From positions 92,952-156,951 of the forward strand of contig NZ_JALKAP010000010.1 in assembly GCF_023016045.1 (NCBI RefSeq): a stretch of DNA of 64,000 nucleotides, in the 5' to 3' direction. The position numbers and the translations under genes are program-made. The first letter of the stretch is position 1. The number at the start of each line of letters is the position of its first letter. Under the pieces are notes generated by a model. The model worked only from the letters and a program-made list of their open reading frames with translations. It made no database searches and was not told the origin of the DNA. Positions 39,366 through 49,429 of this stretch are shown here, piece after piece. Source of the stretch: Marinobacter sp. S6332 (GTDB taxonomy: Bacteria > Pseudomonadota > Gammaproteobacteria > Pseudomonadales > Oleiphilaceae).

Positions 39366-39381
39366 TGGTTCGGTTCTTGCT
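39366..39381 (+). promoter_or_regulatory. Possible sigma54 promoter of ntrBC
   Basis: TGGTTCGGTTCTTGCT keeps the essential GG and GC with correct spacing of a -24/-12 promoter, but the CAC after TGG is replaced by TTC. It lies 89 bp before the ntrB start. The rest of the 279 bp gap holds no gene. Confidence 0.5.
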
Positions 39382-39469
39382 GAATTCTGTTACAGCGACA
39401 AAGGCAGATATGGGGAATTCCGTTTAGGCACCCTCCCACTTCTTTTGCCATAACCAACAGGATCCGCGC

Positions 39470-40567
39470 ATGGCACAGTCATCAACCAGCGAAAACCACT
39501 TTAAGAACATGCTGGACAACCTCACCACATCGGTTGTTGTATTAGAGCGCAATTTGGTTATCCGCTACCTAAACCCTGCGGCAGAAAACCTGTTCGAAAC
39601 CAGCATGACACGCAGCGCCGGGCTTGCGCTCAGCGACATCCTGTTGGATTCGGATGACGCCTTCAGAGCGTTGCGCAAAGCATCCGAGACTGGCCACTCA
39701 TACACCCGCCGGGAGACCGAATTTCTGCTTGCCAGCGGCTCACAGCGCACCGTGGATTACTCCGTATCTCTACTTGACCAAGATCCAGCTGTGCTTTTGG
39801 TAGAGATTCAGCCCAGAGACCGTCTACTTCGAATAAGCCGTGAAGAAGACTTGATTGCCCAGCAGGAAACCACGCGTATTCTTGTAAGGGGCATGGCTCA
39901 TGAAATCAAGAACCCGCTAGGAGGTATTCGCGGCGCCGCACAGTTGCTTGACCGGGAACTGGCTAGCGCAGACCAGCGGGAATATACGCGAGTTATTATT
40001 GAAGAGGCAGACCGTTTGCGCAGCCTTGTTGACCGCATGCTTGGCCCCAACAAAGCACTGAAGCTGGCCCCAACCAATATCCATGAAATACTCGAGCGTG
40101 TACGCACTCTTCTTGAAGCAGAAAGCAAAGGCAGAGTGCTATTCCAAAGGGACTACGACCCCAGTCTGCCCGAGCTTTCGGGGGACAAAGAACTCTTGAT
40201 TCAAGCTTTCCTCAATATCGCCCGCAACGCAATGGAAGCGGCTTTTGAAAGCCCAACCAATCATTCTGGTGTCGAACAAGCTCCTCGCATTACATTCCGC
40301 ACCCGCGCCCTGCGACAAGTATCCATTGGACCTAATCGCCACCGGCTTGTATGTCGAATAGATATCATCGATAACGGCCCTGGCATTACACCAGAGCTGC
40401 GCCAAAATATTTTCTACCCGATGATCAGCGGGCGCGCTAACGGCACAGGGCTGGGGTTATCCATTACCCAGAGCATTATCGGCCAGCACCACGGGTTGGT
40501 TGAGTGCGAGAGTGAACCCGGCCAAACGGACTTCATTATTTTCCTGCCTCTGGAGGGCACATCATGA
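39470..40567 (+). CDS. ntrB: Nitrogen regulation sensor kinase NtrB
   Basis: Cytosolic histidine kinase/phosphatase that phosphorylates NtrC when nitrogen is short and is switched by PII. 365 residues: PAS domain (about 12-120), HisKA with His144 in MAHEIKNPLGGIRGAAQ, and the ATPase domain with N box (AFLNIARNAMEAA), G1 (DNGPGI) and G2 (GTGLGLSI). No transmembrane segment, as in NtrB. ATG at 39470 follows AGGA. Its stop overlaps ntrC by 4 nt (ATGA), so the two are co-translated. Confidence 0.96.
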   Translation: MAQSSTSENHFKNMLDNLTTSVVVLERNLVIRYLNPAAENLFETSMTRSAGLALSDILLDSDDAFRALRKASETGHSYTRRETEFLLASGSQRTVDYSVSLLDQDPAVLLVEIQPRDRLLRISREEDLIAQQETTRILVRGMAHEIKNPLGGIRGAAQLLDRELASADQREYTRVIIEEADRLRSLVDRMLGPNKALKLAPTNIHEILERVRTLLEAESKGRVLFQRDYDPSLPELSGDKELLIQAFLNIARNAMEAAFESPTNHSGVEQAPRITFRTRALRQVSIGPNRHRLVCRIDIIDNGPGITPELRQNIFYPMISGRANGTGLGLSITQSIIGQHHGLVECESEPGQTDFIIFLPLEGTS

Positions 40568-41988
40568 GCCAGACATCCGCAAAAGTATGGATTATCGATG
40601 ACGACCGCAGTATACGCTGGGTACTGGAGCGCGCTCTTGATCAGGCTGGCCTACAACCCACCGTATTCGAGAGTGGTGAGAACATTATGAAGCGGCTGGA
40701 ACAGGAACAGCCCGACGCTATTATCAGCGACATCCGCATGCCCGGCATTGATGGTATCACCCTGCTATCACGGATTTCTGCATCTCACCCAGACATTCCT
40801 GTGATTATCATGACGGCCCATTCCGATCTGGAAAGTGCGGTCACCAGCTACCAGACCGGGGCTTTCGAGTATCTTCCGAAGCCTTTTGATGTAGACGATG
40901 CCGTTGCTCTGGCTGAGCGGGCCGTAGCCCATAGCCATGAAAAACGGGCGGGCTCGCAACCAAAGCAAGAAGCCCACCAGCACAGCACTGAAATCATCGG
41001 CGAGGCCCCTGCCATGCAGGAAGTTTTTCGCGCTATTGGCCGGCTTTCCCACTCAAACATCACAGTACTGATCAACGGGGAAAGCGGAACTGGCAAAGAA
41101 CTGGTCGCTCAAGCTCTGCATAATCATAGCCCCCGCAGCAGCCATCCGTTCATCGCCCTAAATATGGCCGCCATTCCCAGAGACCTTATCGAATCCGAGC
41201 TCTTCGGCCATGAAAAAGGCGCCTTCACCGGAGCATCGGCAATACGTCAGGGACGATTCGAGCAAGCTAACGGCGGTACCCTATTTCTTGACGAAATCGG
41301 CGACATGCCGGGCGACACCCAAACTCGCCTGCTAAGAGTTCTAGCCGATGGCGAGTTTTATCGGGTTGGCGGCACTACGCCCGTTAAGGTTGATGTACGC
41401 ATCATAGCCGCCACACACCAGAATCTGGAAAAGCTCGTTCAGGCTGGCGACTTCCGAGAAGACCTTTTTCACCGCCTGAATGTCATTCGCGTGCATCTGC
41501 CGAAGTTGGCTGAGCGCCGGGAAGACATTCCCCGGCTGATGCAACATTTCCTACAAAGGGCAGCTAACGAGCTCACGGTAGAGCCAAAAATCCTTCGCCC
41601 GGAAACCCAGAGCTTCCTTACCACACTGCCTTGGCCCGGCAATGTGAGGCAACTTGAAAACATCTGCCGCTGGCTCACGGTAATGGCCAGTGGCAGAGAG
41701 GTGCATATAAACGACCTGCCACCCGAACTGCGCCATCAAAGCGAACCCCGCAGTACCGGAACCACTTGGCAGGAAGGGCTGAAAAACTGGGCGAATCAGG
41801 AGTTGAGGCGAGGAGAAACAGCCATTCTCGAGTCGGCTATGCCGGAGTTCGAAAAGATCATGATCGAAACGGCCCTCGAATACACCGGCGGTAAGCGCCG
41901 CGACGCTTCCGTTCTTCTAGGCTGGGGCAGGAATACTCTAACACGTAAAATCAACGAGTTGGGCATGGACCGCGCAGGAGAGGAATAG
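40564..41988 (+). CDS. ntrC: Nitrogen regulation response regulator NtrC
   Basis: Sigma54-dependent enhancer-binding activator of nitrogen genes. It has a receiver domain with phospho-acceptor Asp56 (ISDIRMPG), an AAA+ domain with Walker A GESGTGKE, the sigma54-contact motif GAFTGA (in FGHEKGAFTGASA), Walker B GGTLFLDEIGD, and a Fis-type HTH at the C-terminus (GGKRRDASVLLGWGRNTLTRKINELGM). 474 residues (E. coli 469). The expected binding sites are seen upstream of glnA and of ntrB. Confidence 0.97.
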   Translation: MSQTSAKVWIIDDDRSIRWVLERALDQAGLQPTVFESGENIMKRLEQEQPDAIISDIRMPGIDGITLLSRISASHPDIPVIIMTAHSDLESAVTSYQTGAFEYLPKPFDVDDAVALAERAVAHSHEKRAGSQPKQEAHQHSTEIIGEAPAMQEVFRAIGRLSHSNITVLINGESGTGKELVAQALHNHSPRSSHPFIALNMAAIPRDLIESELFGHEKGAFTGASAIRQGRFEQANGGTLFLDEIGDMPGDTQTRLLRVLADGEFYRVGGTTPVKVDVRIIAATHQNLEKLVQAGDFREDLFHRLNVIRVHLPKLAERREDIPRLMQHFLQRAANELTVEPKILRPETQSFLTTLPWPGNVRQLENICRWLTVMASGREVHINDLPPELRHQSEPRSTGTTWQEGLKNWANQELRRGETAILESAMPEFEKIMIETALEYTGGKRRDASVLLGWGRNTLTRKINELGMDRAGEE

Positions 41989-42097
41989 CTTCTCCTTTCA
42001 CGCCCCCGGCTCTAATCCACTCGGACCAACTGGCAATTGGCTACATTTGTGTTAAAAGGTACGTCACATTCAGGCTTGAGCTACCGAACTCATTAAC

Positions 42098-43732
42098 ATG
42101 GCGAAAATGCACTACAAAATTTTTCTGGCCGTTTCACTCACCATACTCGTGAGCGAAGCGATCTTCGTCATGATCAACTACTCGAGTGACAAAGAAGCCC
42201 TACAAACCGCGCTTGCCCAGAAAGGGCAACAGTCACAAAAAACCTTTGAGGTTGCTTTATCAACAACTCTAGACAGCATGTCTCAGTTGGCGACTTTTGT
42301 AGCCAACTCTCCCGATGTGCAGAGGTTGATGAACGAAGCTGAGCGCGCTACTACGGAAAATAGCAGCGGCAATGTCATGAAGCCTGACGACATTCGCGCA
42401 CTGCTGTACGAAGCAGTTTCTCCAGGCTGGCAAAAAATGACGAAGGAGTATCAAGTGCGCCAGCTGCATTTCCACCTCGGACCTGGCTCCAATAGTTTTT
42501 TGCGCATCCACAAGCCTGACAAGTTCGGCGACAACATGGATAACTTGAGGCACTTGGTCGTAGATGTAAATCGTGACGGCCAGCCTCGCCAGGGATTTGA
42601 ATTGGGCCGGGTATACGCTGGCCTGCGCGGTGTTGTACCCGTTTTCAGTTTCAGCGATCCCAAAAAACAGGTTGGGGCACTGGAGGTGGGCACGTCGTTC
42701 AGTACTCTAATTGAGTCGCTGAGCTCTGCAATCGGTTACGAGGTGGCAATCGTGATCCGCAAGGAGCGCGTGGACGAAGCTGTCTGGAAGCGACCAGCGG
42801 AATCGTTCACATCAAATTGCGGCTGTTTCGTTGAAGCCAGTTCATCCGACAATTTGAAAGCCGTGCTTGCAGCCCTTGAAAACAAGCCGGTGCACCACCC
42901 AACATCCGAAGGCCGCACTACCTTACTGAAAACACAAAGCGGCCCGATTACATTAACGGAGTTTGCTCTTCGTGATTACATTGGCATCCGTGACAAACAT
43001 GAGCCACCACTGGGGCGAGTCATGATTTGGCAGCCCGCTGAATACGCGTTACAAGGGCTCTATCGAGACACCTGGGTCAATATTGTTTATGCCATCGTTG
43101 TTTTCATACTTATCGAACTTGCACTCTATTTTGGTATGCGTCTGGCAATGGGTAAATTGGAAGCCACCATCAAATCCCGAACCAGTGATATCAGAGCACT
43201 GAATTCCAAGTTGGAAGAAATGGCCAATAAAGACGTACTTACCGGTGTTTACAGCCGCCGCTACTTGATGGAACGAGTGCAACAAGAGCTGAACCGAGCG
43301 TCCCGAGGACAATATCCAGCTGTTATTTTAATGCTGGATGTAGACAACTTTAAACAGATCAATGATAACTGGGGGCATCAGACTGGGGACAGAGTGCTTA
43401 CAAAGTTGGGAAGCATAATGATGGAGCATGCCAGAAACTATGATGTAGTTGGCCGCTACGGCGGAGAGGAATTCGCAATTTTGATTCCCGGTGCGAATGC
43501 AAAAACGGGTTATCAAGTCGCCGAAAAGCTACGCCTGCGCGCGGCTGAGGAAATCAAAATCCCCAGCAGTCCAGATCGTACCATCACTGTAAGCGTGGGG
43601 GTGGCTAGCTACAGAACAGGTTACCGACAAGAGGACTGGTTCGCAGCTGCAGATGCAGCCCTTTACGCTGCCAAGCGTGCAGGAAAAAATAGGGTTATAG
43701 TCAGCGAGCGGGATGAAAACGCTTCAGCCTAA
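42098..43732 (+). CDS. Diguanylate cyclase with periplasmic Cache-type sensor
   Basis: Makes cyclic di-GMP. 544 residues: N-terminal transmembrane helix (about 7-26), a periplasmic double-Cache-like domain (LHFHLGPGSNSFLRIHKPDKFGDNM, GLRGVVPVFSF), a second helix (about 330-350), a coiled linker, then GGDEF. The active site is GGEEF at 455-459, and an inhibitory RxxD site (RNYD) lies five residues before it, so product inhibition is likely. A perfect terminator follows. The ligand is unknown; family relatives of this Cache type sense small molecules. Start ATG at 42098 has no strong ribosome site; ATG three codons later is possible. Confidence 0.93.
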   Translation: MAKMHYKIFLAVSLTILVSEAIFVMINYSSDKEALQTALAQKGQQSQKTFEVALSTTLDSMSQLATFVANSPDVQRLMNEAERATTENSSGNVMKPDDIRALLYEAVSPGWQKMTKEYQVRQLHFHLGPGSNSFLRIHKPDKFGDNMDNLRHLVVDVNRDGQPRQGFELGRVYAGLRGVVPVFSFSDPKKQVGALEVGTSFSTLIESLSSAIGYEVAIVIRKERVDEAVWKRPAESFTSNCGCFVEASSSDNLKAVLAALENKPVHHPTSEGRTTLLKTQSGPITLTEFALRDYIGIRDKHEPPLGRVMIWQPAEYALQGLYRDTWVNIVYAIVVFILIELALYFGMRLAMGKLEATIKSRTSDIRALNSKLEEMANKDVLTGVYSRRYLMERVQQELNRASRGQYPAVILMLDVDNFKQINDNWGHQTGDRVLTKLGSIMMEHARNYDVVGRYGGEEFAILIPGANAKTGYQVAEKLRLRAAEEIKIPSSPDRTITVSVGVASYRTGYRQEDWFAAADAALYAAKRAGKNRVIVSERDENASA

Positions 43733-43740
43733 TATATTTT

Positions 43741-43778
43741 AAAACCAGTCGGCCCCGATTTTGGGGCCGACTGGTTTT
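43741..43778. terminator. Bidirectional terminator between the diguanylate cyclase gene and ssb
   Basis: AAAACCAGTCGGCCCC pairs perfectly over 16 bp with GGGGCCGACTGGTTTT around a GATTTT loop. It serves the plus-strand cyclase gene and minus-strand ssb. Confidence 0.95.
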
Positions 43779-43805
43779 AAACAGCTTTTCTGTAGTAGAT
43801 AAACT

Positions 43806-44342
43806 CTAAAATGGAATATCGTCATCAAAATCATCCACTGGCTCGGGCATGCTGCTCCCCTGCTGTGGCTGGCCTTGATTTTGGCTCTGGTTGTAACCAC
43901 CGGACTGTGGCGGAGGGCTATTCTGTGGCTGTGCTGGTGTCGATTGCTGCTGCGGACGCCCCGCGGGTGCGCCCTGACTCATACCACCGTCAGCACCACG
44001 GCTATCCAACATCTGCATCTGGCCGTTGATATCGACAACCACTTCAGTGGTGTACACGTCCTGACCTTCTTTGTTGGTCCACTTGCGAGTCTGAAGCTTA
44101 CCCTCAATGTAAACTTTCGAGCCTTTGCGTAGGTACTGTCCAGCGATCTCGGCAATTTTCCCAAACATAACAATGCGGTGCCATTCGGTTTTCGGAACCA
44201 TTTGGCCGGTTTGCCGATCTTTATAGCTCTCGTCGGTCGCAAGAGTCAGGTTCACCACGGCATTGCCGTTAGGGGTGTAACGGGTATCTGGATCCTGCCC
44301 GAGGTTCCCGATTAGAATAACTTTGTTTACGCCTCTTGCCAT
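43806..44342 (-). CDS. ssb: Single-stranded DNA-binding protein
   Basis: Essential SSB for replication, repair and recombination. The N-terminal OB fold (about 1-112) has [17 protein letters not shown] and [36 protein letters not shown] Gly-, Pro-, Gln-rich linker then leads to the acidic tip [10 protein letters not shown], which recruits partner proteins. 178 residues, exactly the E. coli length. It follows the MFS gene leftward and lies next to divergent uvrA, a classic order. Confidence 0.98.
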   Translation of the reverse strand: MARGVNKVILIGNLGQDPDTRYTPNGNAVVNLTLATDESYKDRQTGQMVPKTEWHRIVMFGKIAEIAGQYLRKGSKVYIEGKLQTRKWTNKEGQDVYTTEVVVDINGQMQMLDSRGADGGMSQGAPAGRPQQQSTPAQPQNSPPPQSGGYNQSQNQGQPQQGSSMPEPVDDFDDDIPF

Positions 44343-44399
44343 GTTCTGCTCCCGATTCTATTTTCAACGATACCCGCATTCCTTGCGAGCCTCCGGATT

Positions 44400-45770
44400 T
44401 CAAGAATTGCTACTGTGTCGAACGAATGGAAAGTCCGCAAGCAACGCCTCGTCAAAGTGCTGTCGGTCCACCTTTAAATACGCAGTGGCAGCGTTTTCAA
44501 TAATGACCACATCTTGCACACCCGGCAAGCGTCGCAGGCGGCCATCAACGTCGTTATATTGGCCGCCGACCACATCTCGCAACTGTACCACGAAACCGGA
44601 GGTGTGGCCCGGCGCAGGCATTGTCAATGCGACCAGCAACCATAGACCGAGTACAGCTACCATAAACCAAACAACACCCTCAATTCCGACTTGTTGCAGT
44701 AGATAACCACCAAAGGCTCCGCCTAGGAAAGCCCCCATAAATTGGGAGGTAGAATACACGCCCATAGCTGTCCCCTTGCTGGCTGCCGGCGCCTCCTTAC
44801 TGATCAAAGACGGCAAACTAGCTTCCAAAAGGTTGAAGGCCATAAAAAAGAAGAACATCACCGCCCAGGCAAAAATAAGACTAGCGGATATCCCCGCAAG
44901 CCCAGCCGTTGCGAGGGTGAGCAGCGCAATTGCACCGCAAAGCACTGGCTTCATCTTGCGCTTCTTCTCGCCAATGATGATAAAAGGCACCATGGCGAAA
45001 AATGAAGTGATCATCACACTAAGATAGAACCACCAGTGTGATTGACTGGCAAGGCCAAGCTGATCCTGTAAAACCGATGGAAACACCAGAAACAGCGACG
45101 TCAGCACTAAGTGCAGCGCGAAAATACCAAAATCCAGCCGCAACAAGCGTTTGTCTGACAACACTCGTCCCAGCATCGCTTTCGCTGGGTGAGTATCGGC
45201 ACTGACTTTGTGTTGGTGTGGTGTAGGCACCACGCGGTTAACTATAAGCAGTGCAACTATCGCCAAGGCCGCAGTAACGTAGAAAATCCCCGAGAGCCCC
45301 CATGCCGCCCCCAGCAACGGCCCCAGCACTAGCGACACAGAGAAGGACAGCCCAATCGATATGCCCACCGTAGCCATGGCCTTGGTCCGTTCTTCTTCGC
45401 GGGTAAGATCGCTGAGCAACGCCATAAGCACACTGGCAATAGCACCAGCGCCCTGAAGGATCCGGCCAGCAATAACAACGTATATTGAGTCCGCAGAGCC
45501 TGCGAGCATGCTACCAGCAGCAAACAGAATCAGGCCGATATAGATCATGCGTTTGCGACCTACTCGATCAGAAAGCAGGCCAAATGGGATCTGTAGCAAG
45601 GCCTGACTCAAACCGTAAGCACCAATAGCGAACCCGAGCAGAGCAGGGGTCGCGCCTTGAAGGTCATCACCCAAGAGCATAAATACAGGCATGATCATGA
45701 ACAGCCCGAGCATACGAATAGCGTAAACCGATGCCAACGCAAATACGGAGCGTTTTTCCAGCGCATTCAT
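44400..45770 (-). CDS. MFS transporter, YajR-like, with C-terminal HMA-like domain
   Basis: Twelve-helix major facilitator protein (456 residues; YajR of E. coli has 454). The first-loop motif A is present (GLLSDRVGRKRMIYIG), and motif C-like SFSVSLVLGPLLGAAWG marks a drug-efflux-type member. After the twelfth helix the chain continues for about 75 residues with VDGRLRRLPGVQDVVIIENAATAYLKV, matching the small soluble ferredoxin-like domain of YajR. Substrate unknown. ATG at 45770 follows GAGGAG; the upstream start at 45821 would place residues before helix 1. It is upstream of ssb and diverges from uvrA. Confidence 0.9.
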   Translation of the reverse strand: MNALEKRSVFALASVYAIRMLGLFMIMPVFMLLGDDLQGATPALLGFAIGAYGLSQALLQIPFGLLSDRVGRKRMIYIGLILFAAGSMLAGSADSIYVVIAGRILQGAGAIASVLMALLSDLTREEERTKAMATVGISIGLSFSVSLVLGPLLGAAWGLSGIFYVTAALAIVALLIVNRVVPTPHQHKVSADTHPAKAMLGRVLSDKRLLRLDFGIFALHLVLTSLFLVFPSVLQDQLGLASQSHWWFYLSVMITSFFAMVPFIIIGEKKRKMKPVLCGAIALLTLATAGLAGISASLIFAWAVMFFFFMAFNLLEASLPSLISKEAPAASKGTAMGVYSTSQFMGAFLGGAFGGYLLQQVGIEGVVWFMVAVLGLWLLVALTMPAPGHTSGFVVQLRDVVGGQYNDVDGRLRRLPGVQDVVIIENAATAYLKVDRQHFDEALLADFPFVRHSSNS

Positions 45771-45815
45771 GGCAGTTGGCTCCTCTCCCGGGATTGAAAA
45801 CGTGACCTTGCTAAA

Positions 45816-45827
45816 GAACATATGTTC
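45816..45827. promoter_or_regulatory. Perfect 12 bp palindrome between the MFS gene and uvrA
   Basis: GAACATATGTTC reads the same on both strands. It lies 46 bp before the MFS gene and 120 bp before uvrA, so it could control either. I see no CTGT-N8-ACAG LexA site of the usual gammaproteobacterial type in the 177 bp gap. A TATAAT box at 45913-45918 probably belongs to the uvrA promoter. Confidence 0.45.
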
Positions 45828-45947
45828 CGCAGGCGGCGCATTGTAACAGAAGGTTCTTCAACGGGGGACCGGCACTAGTTAACCGGCATTTTCGCCGCGG
45901 CCGACGTAACGCGGTATAATTTCCGTTTTTTCTCCAAGCGAGGTGTT

Positions 45948-48791
45948 ATGGATCATATCCAGATCAAAGGGGCACGTACCCACAACCTGAAGAACATCGA
46001 CCTGGATATCCCAAGGGACAAACTGATCGTGATCACTGGGTTGTCCGGCTCTGGCAAGTCGTCTCTGGCATTTGATACGCTCTATGCCGAAGGTCAGAGA
46101 CGCTATGTGGAGTCTCTATCCACCTATGCCCGCCAGTTCCTCTCGATGATGGAAAAGCCCGATGTCGATCACATCGAAGGCCTTTCACCGGCAATCTCTA
46201 TTGAGCAGAAATCAACGTCTCATAACCCTCGCTCTACAGTCGGAACTATCACCGAAATATACGATTACTTAAGGCTGATGTTCGCCCGCGCGGGCGAGCC
46301 GCGATGCCCGGAACACGGCCAGCCACTGGAGGCGCAAACCGTTAGCCAGATGGTTGATCAGGTGCTCGCGCTGCCGGAAGACAGCAAACTGATGATTCTT
46401 GCCCCGGTGATTCGCGACCGCAAAGGAGAGCACCTGCAGGTTGTAGAGACTATGCGCAGCCAAGGCTTCATCCGACTGCGCGTAGACGGAACCGTCTATG
46501 ACATCGATGACGTTCCAGTTCTCGACAAAAAACGCAAGCACCAGATTGATGTGGTCGTTGACCGATTTAAGGTAAAGCCCGGCCTGGAGCAACGATTGGC
46601 TGAAAGTTTCGAGACCGCGCTTGGGCTTGCCGAAGGGATAGCGCTTGTTGCGCCAATGGATTCGGAAACAGGAAACGAGAACCAGGACCAAACCTTTTCT
46701 GCGAAATACGCGTGCACTCAATGTGGTTATGCGCTGAGCGAACTTGAACCCAAGCTATTTTCCTTCAACAACCCCGCAGGCGCCTGCCCCACTTGCGACG
46801 GACTAGGTGTTAAGCAGTTTTTTGATTCTGAGAAAATCGTGCAACATCCTGAGGCAACAATTGCTGCTGGTGCGATCAAAGGCTGGGATAGACGAGCTGT
46901 CTATTATTTCCAAATGCTGGGTAGCATTGGCGAGCACTATGGCATTGATCTCGAAACCCCCTGGGAAGAACTACCGGAACACTTTCGAACAATGCTCCTT
47001 TATGGATCCGGCTCTGAAGAAATTCCATTTCGTTACGTGAATTCTCGCGGTCAAATCATGGAGCGGGCGCACTCCTTTGAGGGTATTATTCCAAACCTTG
47101 AACGCCGTTACCGCGAAACCGACTCCCAAAGCATGCGCGAAGAGTTGGCTCGCAACCTAAGCACACAGCCCTGCAAAGACTGCAAAGGTTCCAGACTTCG
47201 GCGCAGCGCCCGTCACGTTTTTATTGAAGAGCGCAATATTTCCGACATCACACGCCTTCCAATCGGCGAAGCATATTCCTACTTTGATGCGCTCGACTTG
47301 CCTGGCCGAAAAGGTGAAATTGCGGAGAAGATAACCAAGGAAGTTCGTCAACGCCTCCAATTCCTTGTGAATGTTGGGCTAGATTATTTAACACTCGAAC
47401 GTAGCGCTGACACTTTGTCTGGCGGAGAAGCACAACGCATAAGGTTGGCCAGCCAGATTGGCGCCGGCCTTGTGGGTGTGATGTACATTCTGGATGAACC
47501 TTCCATAGGGCTTCACCAAAGAGATAACGACCGCCTTCTAAGTACCCTCACCCACCTTCGAGACTTAGGAAACACCGTCATAGTGGTCGAGCATGATGAA
47601 GACGCTATCCGAGCGGCTGATCATGTGATTGATATCGGACCCGGCGCTGGCGTCCACGGTGGCAACATCATCGCTCAAGGCACACCTGCTGACATTCTTG
47701 CAAAACCCGACTCCCTTACCGGCCAATATCTCAGCGGCGTAAAAGAAATCGCCATCCCGACAACCCGATATAAAGGGAATGGGGAAACTCTTACGCTGAC
47801 CGGTGCCACTGGCAATAACTTGCAAAATGTAACGCTAACCTTGCCTTTGGGAATCATGACCTGCATAACAGGCGTGTCGGGCTCTGGCAAATCTACCCTA
47901 ATAAACAGCACACTCTATCCAGTCGCAGCAGCCAAGCTAAACAAAGCCACCACCCTAAACACTGCACCTTACAAAGGGCTGACTGGCCTAGACAAGCTGG
48001 ATAAAGTAATCGACATAGATCAAAGCCCCATTGGCCGTACACCCCGGTCCAACCCTGCCACGTACACCGGCCTGTTCACTCCCATCCGCGAACTTTTCGC
48101 CGGAACTCAGGAAGCCCGTTCAAGGGGCTACAAACCGGGGCGCTTCTCGTTTAACGTAAAAGGCGGCCGCTGCGAAGCCTGCCAAGGCGATGGCATGATC
48201 AAGGTAGAGATGCACTTTCTGCCAGACGTGTACGTTCCCTGCGATGTATGTAAAGCCAAACGCTACAACCGGGAAACGCTTGAGGTTCGCTACAAGGGCA
48301 AGAACATCAATGAAGTGTTAAGCATGACGGTAGAGGAGGGCCGGGAGTTCTTCGATGCAGTCCCCTTCCTCGCTAGAAAGCTGCAAACACTTATTGACGT
48401 AGGCCTCTCCTACATTCGCCTTGGGCAGAGCGCTGTCACGCTGTCTGGAGGCGAGGCCCAGCGAGTAAAGCTCGCCAAAGAGCTCTCAAAGCGCGACACA
48501 GGCAAAACCCTGTACATACTCGACGAGCCCACCACAGGCCTGCATTTCTACGACATCCAGCAACTATTGAATGTACTGCAGAGACTGCGGGACCACGGCA
48601 ACACCATTGTGGTTATTGAGCACAATTTGGACGTAATAAAAACGGCAGACTGGGTCATCGATCTGGGCCCGGAAGGCGGTTCAGGGGGCGGTCAAATCAT
48701 TGCGGAAGGCACGCCTGAGGAGGTTACAGAAAACCCCGAGTCCCACACAGGTCGATACCTGAAACCAATGTTGGGACAGAAACGAATCTAG
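45948..48791 (+). CDS. uvrA: Excinuclease ABC subunit A
   Basis: Damage-recognition ATPase of nucleotide excision repair. 947 residues (E. coli 940) with two ABC units: Walker [10 protein letters not shown] (about 31) and GVSGSGKST (about 645), two LSGGEAQR signatures, and two zinc modules (CTQCGY...CPTCDG and CEACQG...CDVCKAK). All are intact. ATG at 45948 has GAGG 5 nt upstream. It is followed by a 77 bp cruciform and a terminator shared with the ribosomal cluster. Confidence 0.98.
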   Translation: MDHIQIKGARTHNLKNIDLDIPRDKLIVITGLSGSGKSSLAFDTLYAEGQRRYVESLSTYARQFLSMMEKPDVDHIEGLSPAISIEQKSTSHNPRSTVGTITEIYDYLRLMFARAGEPRCPEHGQPLEAQTVSQMVDQVLALPEDSKLMILAPVIRDRKGEHLQVVETMRSQGFIRLRVDGTVYDIDDVPVLDKKRKHQIDVVVDRFKVKPGLEQRLAESFETALGLAEGIALVAPMDSETGNENQDQTFSAKYACTQCGYALSELEPKLFSFNNPAGACPTCDGLGVKQFFDSEKIVQHPEATIAAGAIKGWDRRAVYYFQMLGSIGEHYGIDLETPWEELPEHFRTMLLYGSGSEEIPFRYVNSRGQIMERAHSFEGIIPNLERRYRETDSQSMREELARNLSTQPCKDCKGSRLRRSARHVFIEERNISDITRLPIGEAYSYFDALDLPGRKGEIAEKITKEVRQRLQFLVNVGLDYLTLERSADTLSGGEAQRIRLASQIGAGLVGVMYILDEPSIGLHQRDNDRLLSTLTHLRDLGNTVIVVEHDEDAIRAADHVIDIGPGAGVHGGNIIAQGTPADILAKPDSLTGQYLSGVKEIAIPTTRYKGNGETLTLTGATGNNLQNVTLTLPLGIMTCITGVSGSGKSTLINSTLYPVAAAKLNKATTLNTAPYKGLTGLDKLDKVIDIDQSPIGRTPRSNPATYTGLFTPIRELFAGTQEARSRGYKPGRFSFNVKGGRCEACQGDGMIKVEMHFLPDVYVPCDVCKAKRYNRETLEVRYKGKNINEVLSMTVEEGREFFDAVPFLARKLQTLIDVGLSYIRLGQSAVTLSGGEAQRVKLAKELSKRDTGKTLYILDEPTTGLHFYDIQQLLNVLQRLRDHGNTIVVIEHNLDVIKTADWVIDLGPEGGSGGGQIIAEGTPEEVTENPESHTGRYLKPMLGQKRI

Positions 48792-48810
48792 CACCACAAA
48801 TGTTCGGCCC

Positions 48811-48895
48811 GGGGTGGTGGGTTCATTTTCTGCCGGGAAAAGATGCCTGAGCGCAGCGAGGAATTTTTCCAAAGAAAATAAACCCACCACTCTGG
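48811..48895. repeat. Long imperfect cruciform downstream of uvrA
   Basis: GTGGTGGGTTCATTTTCT (48814-48831) and AGAAAATAAACCCACCAC (48873-48890) are inverted repeats with one mismatch; pairing extends 4-5 bp further out with two wobbles. Inside, GGAAAA (48836-48841) pairs with TTTTCC (48865-48870). No T run follows, so it is not a plain terminator. It may be a dispersed palindromic element. No gene is present in 48792-48997. Confidence 0.6.
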
Positions 48896-48944
48896 AGCAG
48901 CCCCCCTGAGCAGGTACCGCCGAACCACACCCAAACTTTAGACA

Positions 48945-48980
48945 CAAAAAAACCGGGAACCAACGGCACCCGGTTTTTTT
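48945..48980. terminator. Terminator between uvrA and rplQ
   Basis: AACCGGG pairs with CCCGGTT around a short loop, flanked by a run of seven A on one side and seven T on the other, so it can act on both strands. It ends the alpha operon on the minus strand 18 bp after rplQ. Confidence 0.9.
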
Positions 48981-48997
48981 AAGACTAGCCAACGATA

Positions 48998-49396
48998 TTA
49001 CTCGTCGCCTTCGCCCACTTCTTCTGCTTCGATGTCCAACGGACGACCTACCAGCTCAACAAATGCCATAGGGGCATTGTCGCCTGCACGGAAGCCACAC
49101 TTCAGAATACGAAGGTAACCACCCGGACGCTCATTGTAACGGGGGCCAAGCTCATTAAACAGCTTAGCAACCGCCGCGTCGTCGCGCAGGCGAGAAAACG
49201 CCAGACGACGATTCGCTACCGAATCTACTTTGGCGAGCGTGATCAAAGGCTCAGCTACACGACGAAGCTCTTTAGCTTTCGGTAGCGTTGTTTTAATCAG
49301 CTCATGACCAACCAGTGACGCAGTCATGTTACGAAACATGGCCTTGCGATGCGCACTGGTCCTGCTGAACTTACGACCACTTTTACGATGACGCAT
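48998..49396 (-). CDS. rplQ: 50S ribosomal protein L17
   Basis: Large-subunit protein near the peptide exit tunnel. Starts [20 protein letters not shown], the family signature, and has [24 protein letters not shown]. 132 residues (E. coli 127) with an acidic tail EEVGEGDE. Last gene of the alpha operon, 33 bp after rpoA, followed by a terminator. Confidence 0.98.
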   Translation of the reverse strand: MRHRKSGRKFSRTSAHRKAMFRNMTASLVGHELIKTTLPKAKELRRVAEPLITLAKVDSVANRRLAFSRLRDDAAVAKLFNELGPRYNERPGGYLRILKCGFRAGDNAPMAFVELVGRPLDIEAEEVGEGDE

Positions 49397-49429
49397 TGCT
49401 CTGATTCCTTACCTTAAACTAATCGGCAA

